A stretch of DNA of 64,000 bases. Origin: Eurosta solidaginis. Taxonomy: Eukaryota > Arthropoda > Insecta > Diptera > Tephritidae. Below the pieces are notes generated by a model. It searched no databases, was not told where the DNA came from, and saw only the letters and a program-made list of their open reading frames with translations. The stretch covers positions 195,423,477-195,487,476 of the forward strand of contig NC_090322.1 of assembly GCF_040869045.1 (NCBI RefSeq), read 5' to 3'. The translations under genes were made by a program, and so were the position numbers. Each line of letters starts with the position of its first letter. Positions within the stretch are counted from its first letter, which is position 1. Below, piece after piece: positions 11,535 to 21,434 of the stretch.

Positions 11535-12540
11535 TCAACAGCTGGAGCTAGCTCTCGATCTTTACATCTGGCACGCTCTTGCTCATCTCCTCCAGCTTTG
11601 CGTTTACGGCCACCCAAGTTGGAACTACCAGGACCGGTGCTGCAATGACGAGTAATGTGACCTGGGTTACAGCACTTGAACCATTTGACTGCACTATTAT
11701 TCTTCTGTTGCGTTCCTTTTAAAGCTTCTAAAATTGCGTCTACCCATTCTGGCATTTCTCCTTCCACACGGCGTGCTTTGAAACCTGGCTTACACAGAAG
11801 CGACGCTGTTTCCTGAATCAGAGCATGTAATACCGTTTCTGCAAATGTTGGCTTTGGTTTTGCGTATGTAGCTCGCTTTGTTTCGTCGTCCCGTATGCCA
11901 TTTATAAAGCTCTGAATCTTTACCCTTTCAGTGTATTCCACGGGTGCGTCCGCATTCGCTAAATGTGCCAACCTTTCAACATCCGACGCAAACTCTTGCA
12001 ATGTTTCAACAGGCCTCTGGAAGCGGTTCAGTAACTCCATTTGTTATATCTGTCTCCTATGCTCAGTTCCGTATCGTCTCTCTAGAGCGCCCATCAATGC
12101 CATTTCCGTTCGCCCTCTGGAATGGTTTGTAAAATCTCAGCTGCAGGCCCTTTCAACGCCATGAACAGTGCAGCAACTTTATCTTCAGCATTCCAGTTGT
12201 TCACTGCTGCGGTCTTCTCAAACTGTAGCTTAAAGATCTGGAAAGGAACAGAACCGTCAAAGGATGGTATCCTTACCTTTGGATTACTCGCTGAAACTGC
12301 TGGGCGATTTATTTGCAACTACTGTATACGACATCTCAAAGCTTCTATCTCGGCATCCATTTTGTCCTCGAGCTGTACAATTTTTGTATTCTGTGCTTCT
12401 AACTGCGAAGACATTTGTGCCACCTGCAATGATAAGCGCTCCTCTTGTGCTTCCATCTTGGATGTAATCTGTGTCGACATTTCTGAAATACGCGTTTCTT
12501 GTGCTTTCAACTGCTCAGCCAACTGAGATGTCATATATGT
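11402..12540 (-). pseudogene. Gag central domain, zinc knuckle and protease start (copy 1)
   Basis: Frames 12534-12319, 12318-12094 and 12040-11402 give a coiled-coil rich stretch (repeated SQLEAQ words), then FDGSVPFQIFKLQFEKTAAVNNWNAEDKVAALFMALKGPAAEILQT, the hallmark of Ty3/gypsy Gag. Next are LQEFASDVERLAHLANADAPVEYTERVKIQSFINGIRDDETKRATY, a knuckle WFKCCNPGHITRHC (C-x2-C-x4-H-x4-C), and the protease start VDTGSSHQ. Gag packages element RNA in the cytoplasm. Small shifts separate the frames. Confidence 0.82.
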
Positions 12541-13178
12541 CTACTGTTCTTCCAGTTGTGCTTCCATCTTGGATGTTACTGTCGATGTTTGTGCAGATAT
12601 TGCAGCCAAAATCGTGTTCAACTCCGTGTTCGTAACTGTCTGCGATGTTTCGTTTTTCTCTTCAATTTTTGTTGTTGTCTCGTCAACATCGCCCTCTGGA
12701 ATAGTTTGTAAAATCTCAGCTGCAGGCCCTTTCAACGCCATGAACAGTGCAGCAACTTTATCTTCAGAATTCCAGTTGTTCACTGCTGCGGTCTTCTCAA
12801 ACTGTAGCTTAAAGATCTGGAAAGGAACAGAGCCGTCAAAGGATGGTGTCTTTACCTTTGGATTACTCGCTAAAACTGCTGGGCGATTTATTTGCACATC
12901 CTGTATACGACCTCTCGAAGCTTCTATCTCGGCATCCATTTTGCCCTCGAGCTGTACAATTTTTGTATTCTGTGCTTCTAACTGCGAAGACATTTGTGCC
13001 ACCTGCAATGATAAGCGCTCCTCTTGTGCTTCCATCTTGGATGTAATCTGTGTCGACATTTCTGAAAGGCGCGTTTCTTGTGCTTTCAACTGCTCAGCCA
13101 ACTGAGATGTCATATATGTCTACTGTTCTTCCAGTTGTGCTTCCATCTTGGATGTTACTGTCGATGTTTGTGCAGAGA
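12541..13178 (-). pseudogene. Tandem-duplicated Gag coiled-coil and central block (copy 2)
   Basis: Frame 13113-12541 (190 codons) repeats the coiled coil and DGSVPFQIFKLQFEKTAAVNNW block of the neighbour at 12540-12115, joined at ILQTIPEGDVDETTTKIEEKNETSQ. Unit length is about 575 bp. Both units carry the same in-frame TAG in EEQ*TYMTSQL, where the copy near 62020 has lysine. This suggests the duplication arose after the nonsense change, or by gene conversion. Confidence 0.8.
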
Positions 13179-13640
13179 CCCGATTCCCCCTTATAGGAGT
13201 CGTTGTTTGCTTATTAGCTTAAAGTCCTTAGATACTAGACGGTCCATTCTGTCCCTCACTTTTGTGTTTGACTTAATAAGTGGATTAATTGACTGTCCCT
13301 TCTTGCTTGAGAGAATACGTTTTAATATCCCGCAGAGGAGTTTACGGAATCACGATATTTTCTGGTTGGACTTTGTTAGAACTAATTACGCAACTAATGC
13401 TCCGATTTTTAGAGCTTTGAAAGAATTTAATTCGCTTATGAACCCTGGAAATCTTGATTTTTCCTCTACGAAGGAAGTATTTAAACAAAGATGAAATGAA
13501 CTTTTTCTTAGCTAATTAGTTTTTAAGTTAAAATAATAATGGTTGTTATTTTTTTAGATGCTTTTTCTTCTTGTAATCTGTGTGAAAATTTTTTATATTT
13601 TCTAGATTAATATTGAAATAAATAAATAAATAAATTTGGG
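13179..13640 (+). pseudogene. LINE C-terminal fragment inserted in LTR element
   Basis: Plus-strand frame ending at 13494 reads RCLLISLKSLDTRRSILSLTFVFDLISGLIDCPFLLERI and ends YATNAPIFRALKEFN. It resembles the C-terminal end of the LINE at 21435-22656 (CALINLQSLQCRRAIFLLLL). It is followed by an untranslated tail and AATAAATAAATAAAT near 13615-13637. It interrupts the minus-strand gag, so it arrived after the LTR element. Confidence 0.7.
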
Positions 13641-13812
13641 AAAAATTTAAACAACGTGACATCAGGACGGACAAGGCGACAGCTGTTTCGATTATACCTT
13701 GTAAATCTCTTCAAAGCCTTTTCTCCCGGGAGTGGGAGTCGAACTCGCACCCCTACGACTCCCACTCCCGGGAGAAAAGGCTTTGAAGAGATTTACAAGG
13801 TATAATCGAAAC
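13641..13812. mobile_element. Two tRNA-derived SINE copies fused head to head
   Basis: A perfect 57-bp inverted repeat (13685-13741 and 13756-13812) with a 14-nt loop. In minus reading the loop and stem contain GTGCGAGTTCGACTCCCACT, a good Pol III B box (GAGTTCGACTCC). The left copy runs on to 13641; the right copy is shorter and ends in an AAATAAATAAAT tail. Confidence 0.75.
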
Positions 13813-13905
13813 AAATAAATAAATAAATAAATAAAATGTGGACCAGGGTGACCCAGAACATCATCTGTTGGATACCGCTAATTTATTTATATATGTAATA
13901 CCTGC
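13813..13905 (+). repeat. L-repeat fragment
   Basis: The words ATGTGGACCAGGGTGACCC and GGATACCGCTAATTTATTT are the same as at 25700-25768 and 35969-36030, inside L repeats. It is a short displaced piece joined to the SINE tail. Confidence 0.75.
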
Positions 13906-14159
13906 CAAGATATTGCAGCCGAAATCGTGTTCAAGTCTGTGTTCGTAACTGTCTGCGATGTTTCGTTTTTCTCTTCAATTTTTGTTGTTGTCTCGTCGAC
14001 ATCAAGATGAAAGACATACTCTTCCACGTTAATTCCTTCTGCTTCCATTGCCTCTCGTAGTCGTGCCTGAAGTTCGAGTTTAATGCCGGTTGTATTCAAT
14101 CCACGGCTCTCCAACTCCTTCTTCAGTTGCTGGATCTTCAATTCACTTAATTTTGCCAT
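13906..14159 (-). pseudogene. Gag N-terminus with SAP domain
   Basis: ATG at 14159. The first 45 residues read MAKLSELKIQQLKKELESRG, then NTTGIKLELQARLREAMEAEGI. This is a SAP motif (helix-extended loop-helix, DNA-binding in chromatin proteins), followed by a charged TTTKIEEKNETSQTV linker. The same start is present at 24232 (disrupted) and at 61575. The frame runs into the inserted block at about 13906. A SAP module on Gag might tether particles or the pre-integration complex to DNA; that is inference. Confidence 0.78.
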
Positions 14160-14192
14160 GTCCTTGTTGTCCTATAGAATTTATTCAACAAT

Positions 14193-14209
14193 TCCTCTTC
14201 TGACACCAA
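14193..14209 (-). promoter_or_regulatory. Primer binding site, tRNA-Leu type
   Basis: Minus reading TGGTGTCAGAAGAGGAA next to the 5' LTR resembles the complement of the 3' end of insect tRNA-Leu (TGGTGTCAGAAGTGGG-like sites, recalled). The copy at 61518 has TGGTGTTAGAAGAGGAA. Confidence 0.65.
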
Positions 14210-14210
14210 T

Positions 14211-14708
14211 TGTAACGATTTGCAACCTTCTACTAATGTTCGAATCACTAAACTGTTGAATAAATAACACCAATATTGAATAATGCGAAAATGACATTTA
14301 TTAAAGTACTTCACAATAACACTTATAATTCGCAACTGATAGCTAGCTTGCTTAAATTAAACTCATTGTCCTGCCTCTACTCTTGCTGCCTTTTATACTC
14401 TGTGATTTCTCGATTGCATACTTCTAGGCTCTTCCACAATTTACTTAATTACTGCTATATAATTATAACTACAGATGCACGTGTATAGCTTCTCATATGC
14501 GCGTGTATATGAGGGTGACACTTCCACAATTATAATTGCTTACTTTGGGAGCATCTCAGATAAGATATATGCATGTGTTTGTGTGTCTCTTCTCCGCTGC
14601 GTGCATATATGTAGACATAATGATTGATTTATTGATGTGCATACAAGTCACTGCTTAGCATCGGCTTAGAGATGATAGTATCCTTTAGGGTTGTTAATAT
14701 TCGTCACA
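14211..14708 (-). repeat. 5' LTR
   Basis: 498 bp, partner of 9779-10322. The two differ by many substitutions and small indels, so the insertion is not recent. Confidence 0.88.
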
Positions 14709-14897
14709 ATATAGTATACATCCCATACAACCAATTATATATTATATAGCATATATTGTTGTCTGAAAAAATCATAGAGATCGGTCGTATATATGGTAGG
14801 TATCCCATACAACCGATTGTTCAGATAAGAAACTTTTCGTAATTTCTGCCCCATTTTAACAGGTAGAACCTTAAAATTTCACCATATTTTTCGTATA
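14709..14897 (+). repeat. T repeat, right part
   Basis: Continuation of 9613-9778 after the LTR element, with ACCGATTGTTCAGATAAG and ATTGTTGTCTGAAAAAATCA words. It is cut at 14898 by a Helitron-like terminus. Confidence 0.7.
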
Positions 14898-15915
14898 TCT
14901 TTATATATAAAAATTATGTGTCACTATGTTTGTCCGCGATGGACTCCTAAACTACTGAACCGATTTTGAATTTGTTTTAAACCCCGTGTGTAGTTTGATC
15001 GAACTTGAAATATAGGATAAGTTATATCTCAGTTTATAGTAGCAATATTATTTTATTGCAATTTTTTTAGATGTTTATATGTATTTATAAAATGTTACGT
15101 ATACGCACCTGCACTTCTATTTTCAGGTGGTACTTCCGCCTTTTCATAGGCCTGGTCACATATATAAAAAGAAAGGCTGAAATGTGTGTTAGTTGGTCGC
15201 CGGTGTTTGAAGACATGCGTCGGTCGATTCTGTTCAAGCTTTCACACAAGTTGCGTATACCTCACGCGGTGGTTATTACATAGCTTTGGTTGCGATCGAC
15301 GTACAGGGTCTAGAGATATAGGACAAAAATGGACCCGGGTACCCCTAGAATGTGTGGGTAATATGGATATCAAATGAAAGCCGTTGCTGAGAGCTCTAAA
15401 GTAATTTTCATTGTGATATTCGATTTAGTCGCATCAACCTGACAAAACTGATAAATATGCATGCGAACCCGAAATAAGGACATGAATTAATAATACCCAC
15501 ATACCTATTTACATACGTCCTATGCGATTTGCCTGAAATTTGGTATATAAACTTGCCTATATTAGTATTTACGACCCTTTTTTCCGGGAAGTAGACCGTA
15601 AACGGACTGGTCCACATTTTGGTCTTTATTTCAGAAATGGTTTCACATAAGGAACTAAAATCCACTGGCTAAATAATAAATTTCAAACAAATATTAAACT
15701 AGTTAAGCAAATACAAGGAAATCGCACTATAAATGACTATTCTTTTTAATTCTCACTTAATATTTTTTTCAATAATTCTTTCGAACTGATAAGAAAGAAA
15801 AGGAACCAAATTGTGGATCTAAGGCATCCAAACTTCATCAAAATCGGTCCAGTCGTTTAGGAGGGGTTCAGTCAGAAACGCACATAGAGAAGAAATGTAA
15901 GATAAGATATAGATT
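14898..15915. mobile_element. Non-autonomous Helitron-like element with inverted ends
   Basis: The left end (A, then TCTTTATATATAAAAATTAT) and its following GGACTCCTAAACTACTGAACCG resemble insect Helitron 5' ends. The right end is a diverged inverted version (TCTATATCTTATC in minus reading, then CTCCTAAACGACTGGACCG). The middle has the ATATGGATATCAAATGAAAG word shared with L minisatellites. No coding frame. Confidence 0.5.
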
Positions 15916-15916
15916 A

Positions 15917-16433
15917 TTATACTCAGAGTGCTGTGCACACATAGTATATTAACTTTGATTGGGTAACGGTTGGTTGTACAGGTATAAAGGAATCGAGATA
16001 GAAATAGACTTCCATATATCAAAATTATCAGTATCGAAAAAAATTTTATTGATAACACGATAACTTGAGTAAATATTGAGATATCTTCACCAAATTTAGT
16101 ACGCGAGCTTATATGAACCCAGAAAGATTGGTATTGAAAATGAGCGAAATCGGATGATAGCCACGCCCACTTTTTATACATATAAAATTTTGGAAAACAC
16201 AAAAAACCTGATTATTTAGTAAATAATACACCTATAATGTTGAAATTTGACGTGTGGACTGATGTTGAGACTCGTGATAAAAATTTGAAAAAAAATTTTA
16301 AAATGGGCGTTGCACCGGCCACTTGCGATAAAATCAATTTTACAAATATTTATCTGAAATTAAATCTACAATTGAAGCTCACGCTGAGTATATAATGTTT
16401 GGTTACACCCGAACTTAGACACCTTTACTTGTT
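15917..16433 (+). repeat. Short L repeat (Helentron-like), no minisatellite
   Basis: The left end holds GTATATTAACTTTGATTGGGTAACGG and the right end a degenerate hairpin (GGTTACACC/GAAC region), 9 nt, then TTTACTTGTT. The interior has the ACGCCCACTTTTTATACAT word of the L/L2 families. Non-coding. Confidence 0.65.
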
Positions 16434-16855
16434 ATTATTTTTTTTGTCATATTGGTATAAGTACAAATCATAAACTGCAATTAAATTGTATTATTGTTGG
16501 TGTTGTTTCTATGTAGATATTCTTCGTCGTCTCAATGATAGATTTTGAATATTTGCTTAATTTATTTTATTTATATTTTAAGTACAACATAGAACTTCTT
16601 TACAGTCATATATTAATATTTAAGATGAAGGCCTTTAAACCGATTAGCAGTTTGGGGTCAATTTGAAGGCTTCGTTAACATACATATAAGTAGAGTTTTA
16701 TGCGTTTTGTTCAAATTCTTGTGGTTGTGATGATTATGTTGTATAGACAACAAAATCGTTAATTTTTATTTAGTTTTTAAATTCCTTTTATTACTCAATG
16801 TATTTACATAAGTGCAAGCAATTAAATACATAACTTCAAGTGACCATCGAACGTT
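16434..16855. other. AT-rich sequence without recognised feature
   Basis: No gene or repeat recognised between the L and T repeats. Confidence 0.4.
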
Positions 16856-17052
16856 TTTATACCTTTCATGGTACATTAAGTTTGGCTTGAATCTCGAAAT
16901 AGTAAGTATTTAAAGAAGAATAGTTAGACTTACCAATAAGTATACCGAAATCATTAGGATGACGAGCTTTGTCGATTTGGCCTTGTCCGTCTGTCTGTTT
17001 GAACGCAAACTCGTCCCTCAATTTTTGATATATCTTGATCGAGCGGATACAC
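16856..17052 (+). repeat. T repeat, 5' part
   Basis: Begins TTATACCTTTCATGG, like the T repeat at 44338, and contains AAGTATACCGAAATCATTAG and GTCCGTCTGTCTGTTT. It breaks off where a LINE tail starts. Confidence 0.75.
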
Positions 17053-17560
17053 AGTTGTTTGACGGCCAAACGGAATAACCCCAATCAGCTGCCAGGACAT
17101 ATGTTATAGAATAACTCCATGCTACAGGCAGTTTTCTAGCACTCAGCTTAATTGTTGCCTCGAGATCTGGCAACTCTGCCGCCCCAACAGCTGGAGCCTT
17201 GACCTGGCGAGCGCAGGACACGAACACAGAACGAGCTCAGCCGTTTCTTCCTGCAGCTCACACTTACCACACTTGCTTTTACTACCGAGACCTAACTTAT
17301 AAACATGTGACGCCAGAAGTCAGTGTCCAGTCAGTATGCCCATCGTGAGCTTTAAGTCTTCTCTCTCAGTGATATGAGCCACTTTGTGAGTCTAATTTCG
17401 TAAGCTTTGCACACGATCTTAGAAATTTTGCAGCCCCGAGCTTTTGGCCACGCCTTTCCTGCTTGATGGATCATATGCAACTCGTGTCTTCTTTTGATTT
17501 ATCCCAAACGGATTGGGATGTCTATCATCGACTCAGCGACTGTTGCACCCTCCTTTATGT
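17053..17560 (-). pseudogene. RNase H-type LINE C-terminal tail
   Basis: Minus reading contains a zinc-type region (CELQEETAELV, then a hydrophobic AAELPDLEATIKLSARKLP block) and the 3' UTR word TTTGGCCGTCAAACA, matching the copy at 7441-8428. Stop codons and shifts are frequent. Third copy of this LINE tail in the window. Confidence 0.68.
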
Positions 17561-17875
17561 ATTAAGAAGGAACATATTTCAAAGGCTTTTTCTATTATAA
17601 TAAATTAAAACCGTACTTAAATATTGAGCTCAGCATTTCTAGTGTTATTCGAATCGATTTACAGTCGAATTCTAACCTAGTTTTCGATTCGAAATGCATT
17701 ACAGAACTACATTAGAATTCTAATGTAAAATTACAATATATCTCTAACGTTAGAAACTGTGATTGCTGGGATGGGTATCAACTGAAAACTGCCGATGAGT
17801 ACTTTAATATGGGGTATTTTTCAACCTGGCAAAATGGATGAATATTTATTTACTAGCAGCCCGTGTGCGACACAC

Positions 17876-18603
17876 ATAGGTAGATTTTAGACATTTAGGC
17901 GGCCATAATTGAATTGCTGAAAGTTGCCACAATTACAAAAGAAAGCACTCCCACAGCTTAATAATAGACAGGGGAACAATAATTCTACCCCTTCCCAGCC
18001 ATCGCATACCTGGTATTAGCTGTCAAGTAATCGGAATTTAGCTATTTCTGAAACGCGTGTTATAGTTTTTTTTTTCTAACCTATGTGAAATCGCAGGTTT
18101 TAACGAGAATATTTTAAGTTTTAAGACAATTGAATTGTGATGGATTCTGATATTTCAGGTAAATAATAACATTATTAATGGTGTTTGTGATTTTTGAAAG
18201 TTATAAATTGATAAAGAACCTATTTTATTTAGGATGTTAAAAAAAAAATTTTTTTTTTTGATTTTTGGTGTTCAAAACCAGTTTTGTTATGTTTCCAAGT
18301 CCGTCCAACTGAAAATTCGTTTTGAACATGGTACTTGGAACAATTAGCTTGCCAATTGCCAGATACTTCAGATAAAGGGTTAGATAAAGGGTTTAATACA
18401 CCCTTGTTGCGGAACAACAAGAAAAATAGCTTCACTGCACAAGTTTTTTTTAGTGTTACACAGTGTAATATCTATTTTTTTAATATAACCGATTAATTAT
18501 AAAAATTATTATAATTTTTCATTTATTAAACAGTTTTAAGAAGATATAGGCAATAAAATATTTTTGGCCGCCTAAAACTTGAAAATCTACCTATGTGCGA
18601 CGT
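17876..18603. mobile_element. TIR element inserted in Helitron 3' end
   Basis: ACATAGGTAGATTTT near 17874-17890 and its inverse AAAATCTACCTATGT near 18587-18601, with GGCGGCC/GGCCGCC just inside, form terminal inverted repeats. Flanks share GCGAC, a possible 5-bp target duplication. No transposase recognised; one 68-codon minus frame (18435-18229) has no known motif. Confidence 0.6.
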
Positions 18604-18639
18604 CGTTCACAGGTTCTGTTTTTACATTTTTTAAAGATG

Positions 18640-19496
18640 CTTTACTATTAAATATACAATGTTTTGAAATAAGCAGAACATTGCAACATACAATTGCCCA
18701 TGTGTAAAACACTCTGCCCGTAAGTCAATACCAACCCAGTTGAACGTTTGTCCTTACGATTTGTTTATTGTCACTGCGAAGGAAAATTTCACTGGAAATA
18801 GAAATCGTTTATATTGGAAAAGCATATTGGTCGGAATCATAGGTATGCGAGGTATGTACGATGTTTCTCCTGCATCTGGACCCGTAAGGTTTGTTACCTC
18901 TAGGATATTGTTATGCATTCCTTTAATTTGTAATTTCTTCCCATTGCATAACGTGGGTGGTTTTAAGTTGCGCAGTAAAATAACTAGAATGTTACGTTTT
19001 AACTTTAATTTATGAGGGGGAAGCCAGAGGGATTAAGAGAATTTAAAAACTCAGTAGAGTAGTGTACGGCATCTTCTCTATTAAGGACAGAGTCAGTTGA
19101 TAAATACTCTCTAGTTTCCCTGGGAATTCTATCTATAATTATGATGTTCATTTCGTCTACCGTTTTATTTCTTGGTGAAACGATAACCCTCTCCCATAGC
19201 CAGGTATATGGCTTACTGCAAAGATGTTCAATATTCGGGTAAATTGGCAATATTAATTCGTTCACGTTATGCACCACATTACCAAACCTTGAATCAACTA
19301 TAAAGTAACCGTTCTCATTGGAAATTTTACCATCTCCTATGTCGAGTAAATCCTGGGGAAATGTACTAACATTTCCGTTCAGATGTGCTCTCACGTTTGT
19401 TCGCAGACACAATTTCTCTGCGTGATTCCATAATAAAGATGCCTTGAAGCATGATTTGACAATATCAGCTCGAGTTCCCTTCACTACTACAGGCAA
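18640..19496 (-). pseudogene. Helitron helicase, C-terminal part
   Basis: The minus frame 19496-19005 reads LPVVVKGTRADIVKSCFKASLLW and IYPNIEHLCSKPYTWLWERVIVSPRN, then ends at a stop. A shifted frame follows with KPPTLCNGKKLQIKGMHNNILE, then FSFAVTINKSYGQTFNWVGIDL and GQLYVAM. These last blocks match helicase motifs V and VI of the Pif1/RecD-like superfamily 1B helicases of Helitrons, which unwind DNA for rolling-circle transposition. Confidence 0.82.
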
Positions 19497-19499
19497 AGT

Positions 19500-20125
19500 C
19501 TGACGAAAATCTCCTGCAAAAAGGATTGTTATTTCACCAAAGGGTTTGTCGGTAGATCTTATGTCTTTTAATGTGTGATCTACTGTCTCAATATGCGCTT
19601 AATTGGTCATTGTGGACTCCTCCCAAACTATCAATACAGCTTCTTGTAAAATTTTGGCCAGTGACCCGTTCTTTCGAATTGAGCAAATCTGTTGTTATTG
19701 GACGGACAGGCTTAGGGGCAACTTAAAAGTGGAATGGGCTGTTCGACCAGCGGATAATATAGTCGCTGCGATTCCCGATGACGCTACTGCCAGCGCCACG
19801 TGGCCTTTAGATCTGGCATAAGCCACAAGAAGATTAAGTAAAAAGGTTTTTCCACAACCACCACGAGCATCTAGAATAAATGCTTGACCAGCTTTGTTAT
19901 CTATGCTGTTGACAACTTTGCCATATGTTAGTTGCTGATCCGAAACCATTATTGGTACATTAGTTGCAAGGTAGTCAATTAAAATGTTAACGTCACATGG
20001 ACGCCTCAATGTGGTCTCAAAAGGGCATTCAGTTCGTTGAATGTTCCGATTTGGAGAAGGCAGCCCAAAACTCGATAACTCTTTTTCGCATAGTCCTATT
20101 ACTTTGTCTTCGATGTCAATTAAAC
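19500..20125 (-). pseudogene. Helitron helicase, ATPase core
   Basis: The minus frame includes LIDIEDKVIGLCEKELSSFG, then DARGGCGKTFLLN (Walker A, G-x-GKT), LAVASSGIAATILSAGRTAHS, a degenerate Walker B (WEESTM) and LFAGDFRQTLPVV (motif III). This is the Pif1-like ATPase of a Helitron RepHel protein. Single shifts near 19690 and 19605 break it. It is preceded by a likely intron (20126-20186). Confidence 0.85.
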
Positions 20126-20186
20126 CTTAAAAAAAGTAAAATAACCTGCTTAAACGTTATCAAATTGTAATTAATTTTTATCAAAC
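20126..20186 (-). other. Probable 61-nt spliceosomal intron in helicase gene
   Basis: In coding reading CCAAG is followed by GTTTGATAAAAATT and the segment ends TTTTACTTTTTTTAAG. Removing 61 nt joins SDLINQ to GLIDIEDKV in one frame; without removal the frame ends at TGA just after. Length and pyrimidine run are typical of short dipteran introns. Confidence 0.55.
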
Positions 20187-20640
20187 CTTGGTTTATCAAA
20201 TCTGAAGAAATTGGTAGACCGGGATCGTTACGTCTTCTGCGCTCAAAAAAAGAAAGTCTTCACAGAAGTCATTCTTGAACGTGTTCCATTGCAATTCAGC
20301 GTTTGAAGACTGACCAAAAAATTTTATAATGCAGAATAACTATTTCAGCTTTGACGGTGAATGTAAAAGAGATGCCTCAGCTAATGCATGTTTCCAATGA
20401 TCGTCATTTTCCAAAAGGTTTAGCCCTCGGCAACCGGCTTGAAAAGTATTAAAAACTATACCATTTACAGTCCCCAAGCTTTCGAAAGAAGTGGGCCCCG
20501 AATATTGTGTAGCAGTAAAAGTATATAAAAGCATTCAGTTTGATTGGGGTGGACATTATAAACTCTACCAAGTGCCGAATCCTTTTTGATATCGGGGTGA
20601 CCTTTGTAAGAAACAAATACGCTATAAACTTTCAAACAAA
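20187..20640 (-). pseudogene. Helitron helicase, region before the ATPase core
   Basis: Minus fragments read KGHPDIKKDSALGRVYNVHP, then TSFESLGTVNGIVFNTFQAGCRGLNLLENDDHWKHALAEA (frame 20534-20340), then SSNAELQWNTFKNDFCEDF. This order matches the conserved block upstream of the Walker A site in insect Helitron helicases. At least three frameshifts. Confidence 0.8.
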
Positions 20641-20864
20641 AAGCAAATCATACTCTATCTTAAAAACAGCTAATAGCGTGGCATGGCCATCTTCATAAAA
20701 TTAAAACCTGAGATTCAAAAAAATTGCAACAGTAATCGACGCTGTAAGCAATCTATTAATGATTACATGTATGCAAATACTTTTCTGTTATCTTAACAGC
20801 ACGATAGATGCCGCACCGTTAAATTTGATTACATAGTTAATAGAAAAGTCAAGTAACATGGCCC

Positions 20865-21110
20865 ACATTTTAGTGAATGTCCCGCAAACAGGGTTTCACA
20901 CGGGACTAAGGACTACACCATGTTAAAGCACTCGTCAACACCTTTCATTTGACACCCATATTGTAGGAAAACCGTCTAGGGACACCCTGGTCAAAAACGG
21001 GGTCTTATATGGGACTAATAACTACACCAATTTAAAGCACTCGTCAACACCTTTCATTTGATACCCATATTGTATGAACACGTTATAAGGTTCCCTGGTC
21101 CACATTTTGT
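20865..21110 (-). repeat. Two minisatellite units in the Helitron 5' region
   Basis: AGCACTCGTCAACACCTTTC occurs at about 20927 and 21036. In minus reading the unit core (TATGGGTATCAAATGAAAGG) matches the ~130-bp unit of L repeats at 34935-36000. Confidence 0.7.
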
Positions 21111-21434
21111 GGGATATCTCCAAAACCTTCCCGGATTCTTAAAATTTTTTGGCCTATAACCATGTCGGGCCCAAGCAAAAACTACGTGCAAAATTTCATT
21201 TAATTCGGTCCAGCCGTTTTGGAGCTTTGCGGTCCAGAAAAAAACGGCTTTCAAAATATATTTAGTATAGATATAGATTTTATTTTAGTTCAGAGTATGG
21301 TATTACAACCCTTACAGACTAGATAACAATTGTAGAGTTATAAAGATTTGGTTAACTTATAAATTGATTAAAATATTGGCTGTTCTAGTAAAAATATATT
21401 TACTACATATGTAGATAACAAGTATACCAAAAAC

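Larger units (their letters stand above)
9779..14708 (-). mobile_element. Ty3/gypsy-like LTR retrotransposon, pol-deleted, minus strand
   Basis: Bounded by LTRs at 9779-10322 and 14211-14708 that begin TGTAACGA and end TTCGTCACA in plus reading. A 4-bp ATAT target duplication flanks it (9775-9778 and 14709-14712), as is usual for many gypsy elements of flies. In coding order it carries a primer site, SAP-domain Gag, Gag central domain, zinc knuckle, aspartic protease and then only the integrase C-terminus. Reverse transcriptase, RNase H and the integrase core are missing. It has a duplicated Gag block, a duplicated knuckle-protease block and an insertion at about 13179-13905. It cannot be autonomous. 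Confidence 0.9.
17853..21277 (-). mobile_element. Decayed Helitron with helicase, minus strand
   Basis: In minus reading the 5' end is A followed by TCTATATCTATACTAA (plus 21276-21277) and the 3' end is a GTGTG/CACAC hairpin, GGGCTG, then CTAG before a host T (plus 17852-17856). Inside are fragments of a Helitron Pif1-like helicase (20630-18640). The HUH Rep nuclease and most of the N-terminal half are missing. A MITE-like insertion (about 17876-18603) splits the 3' end. Confidence 0.78.

Noticed and set aside
12569..13105. 178-codon plus-strand frame
   Set aside because: Antisense shadow of the duplicated gag on the minus strand.
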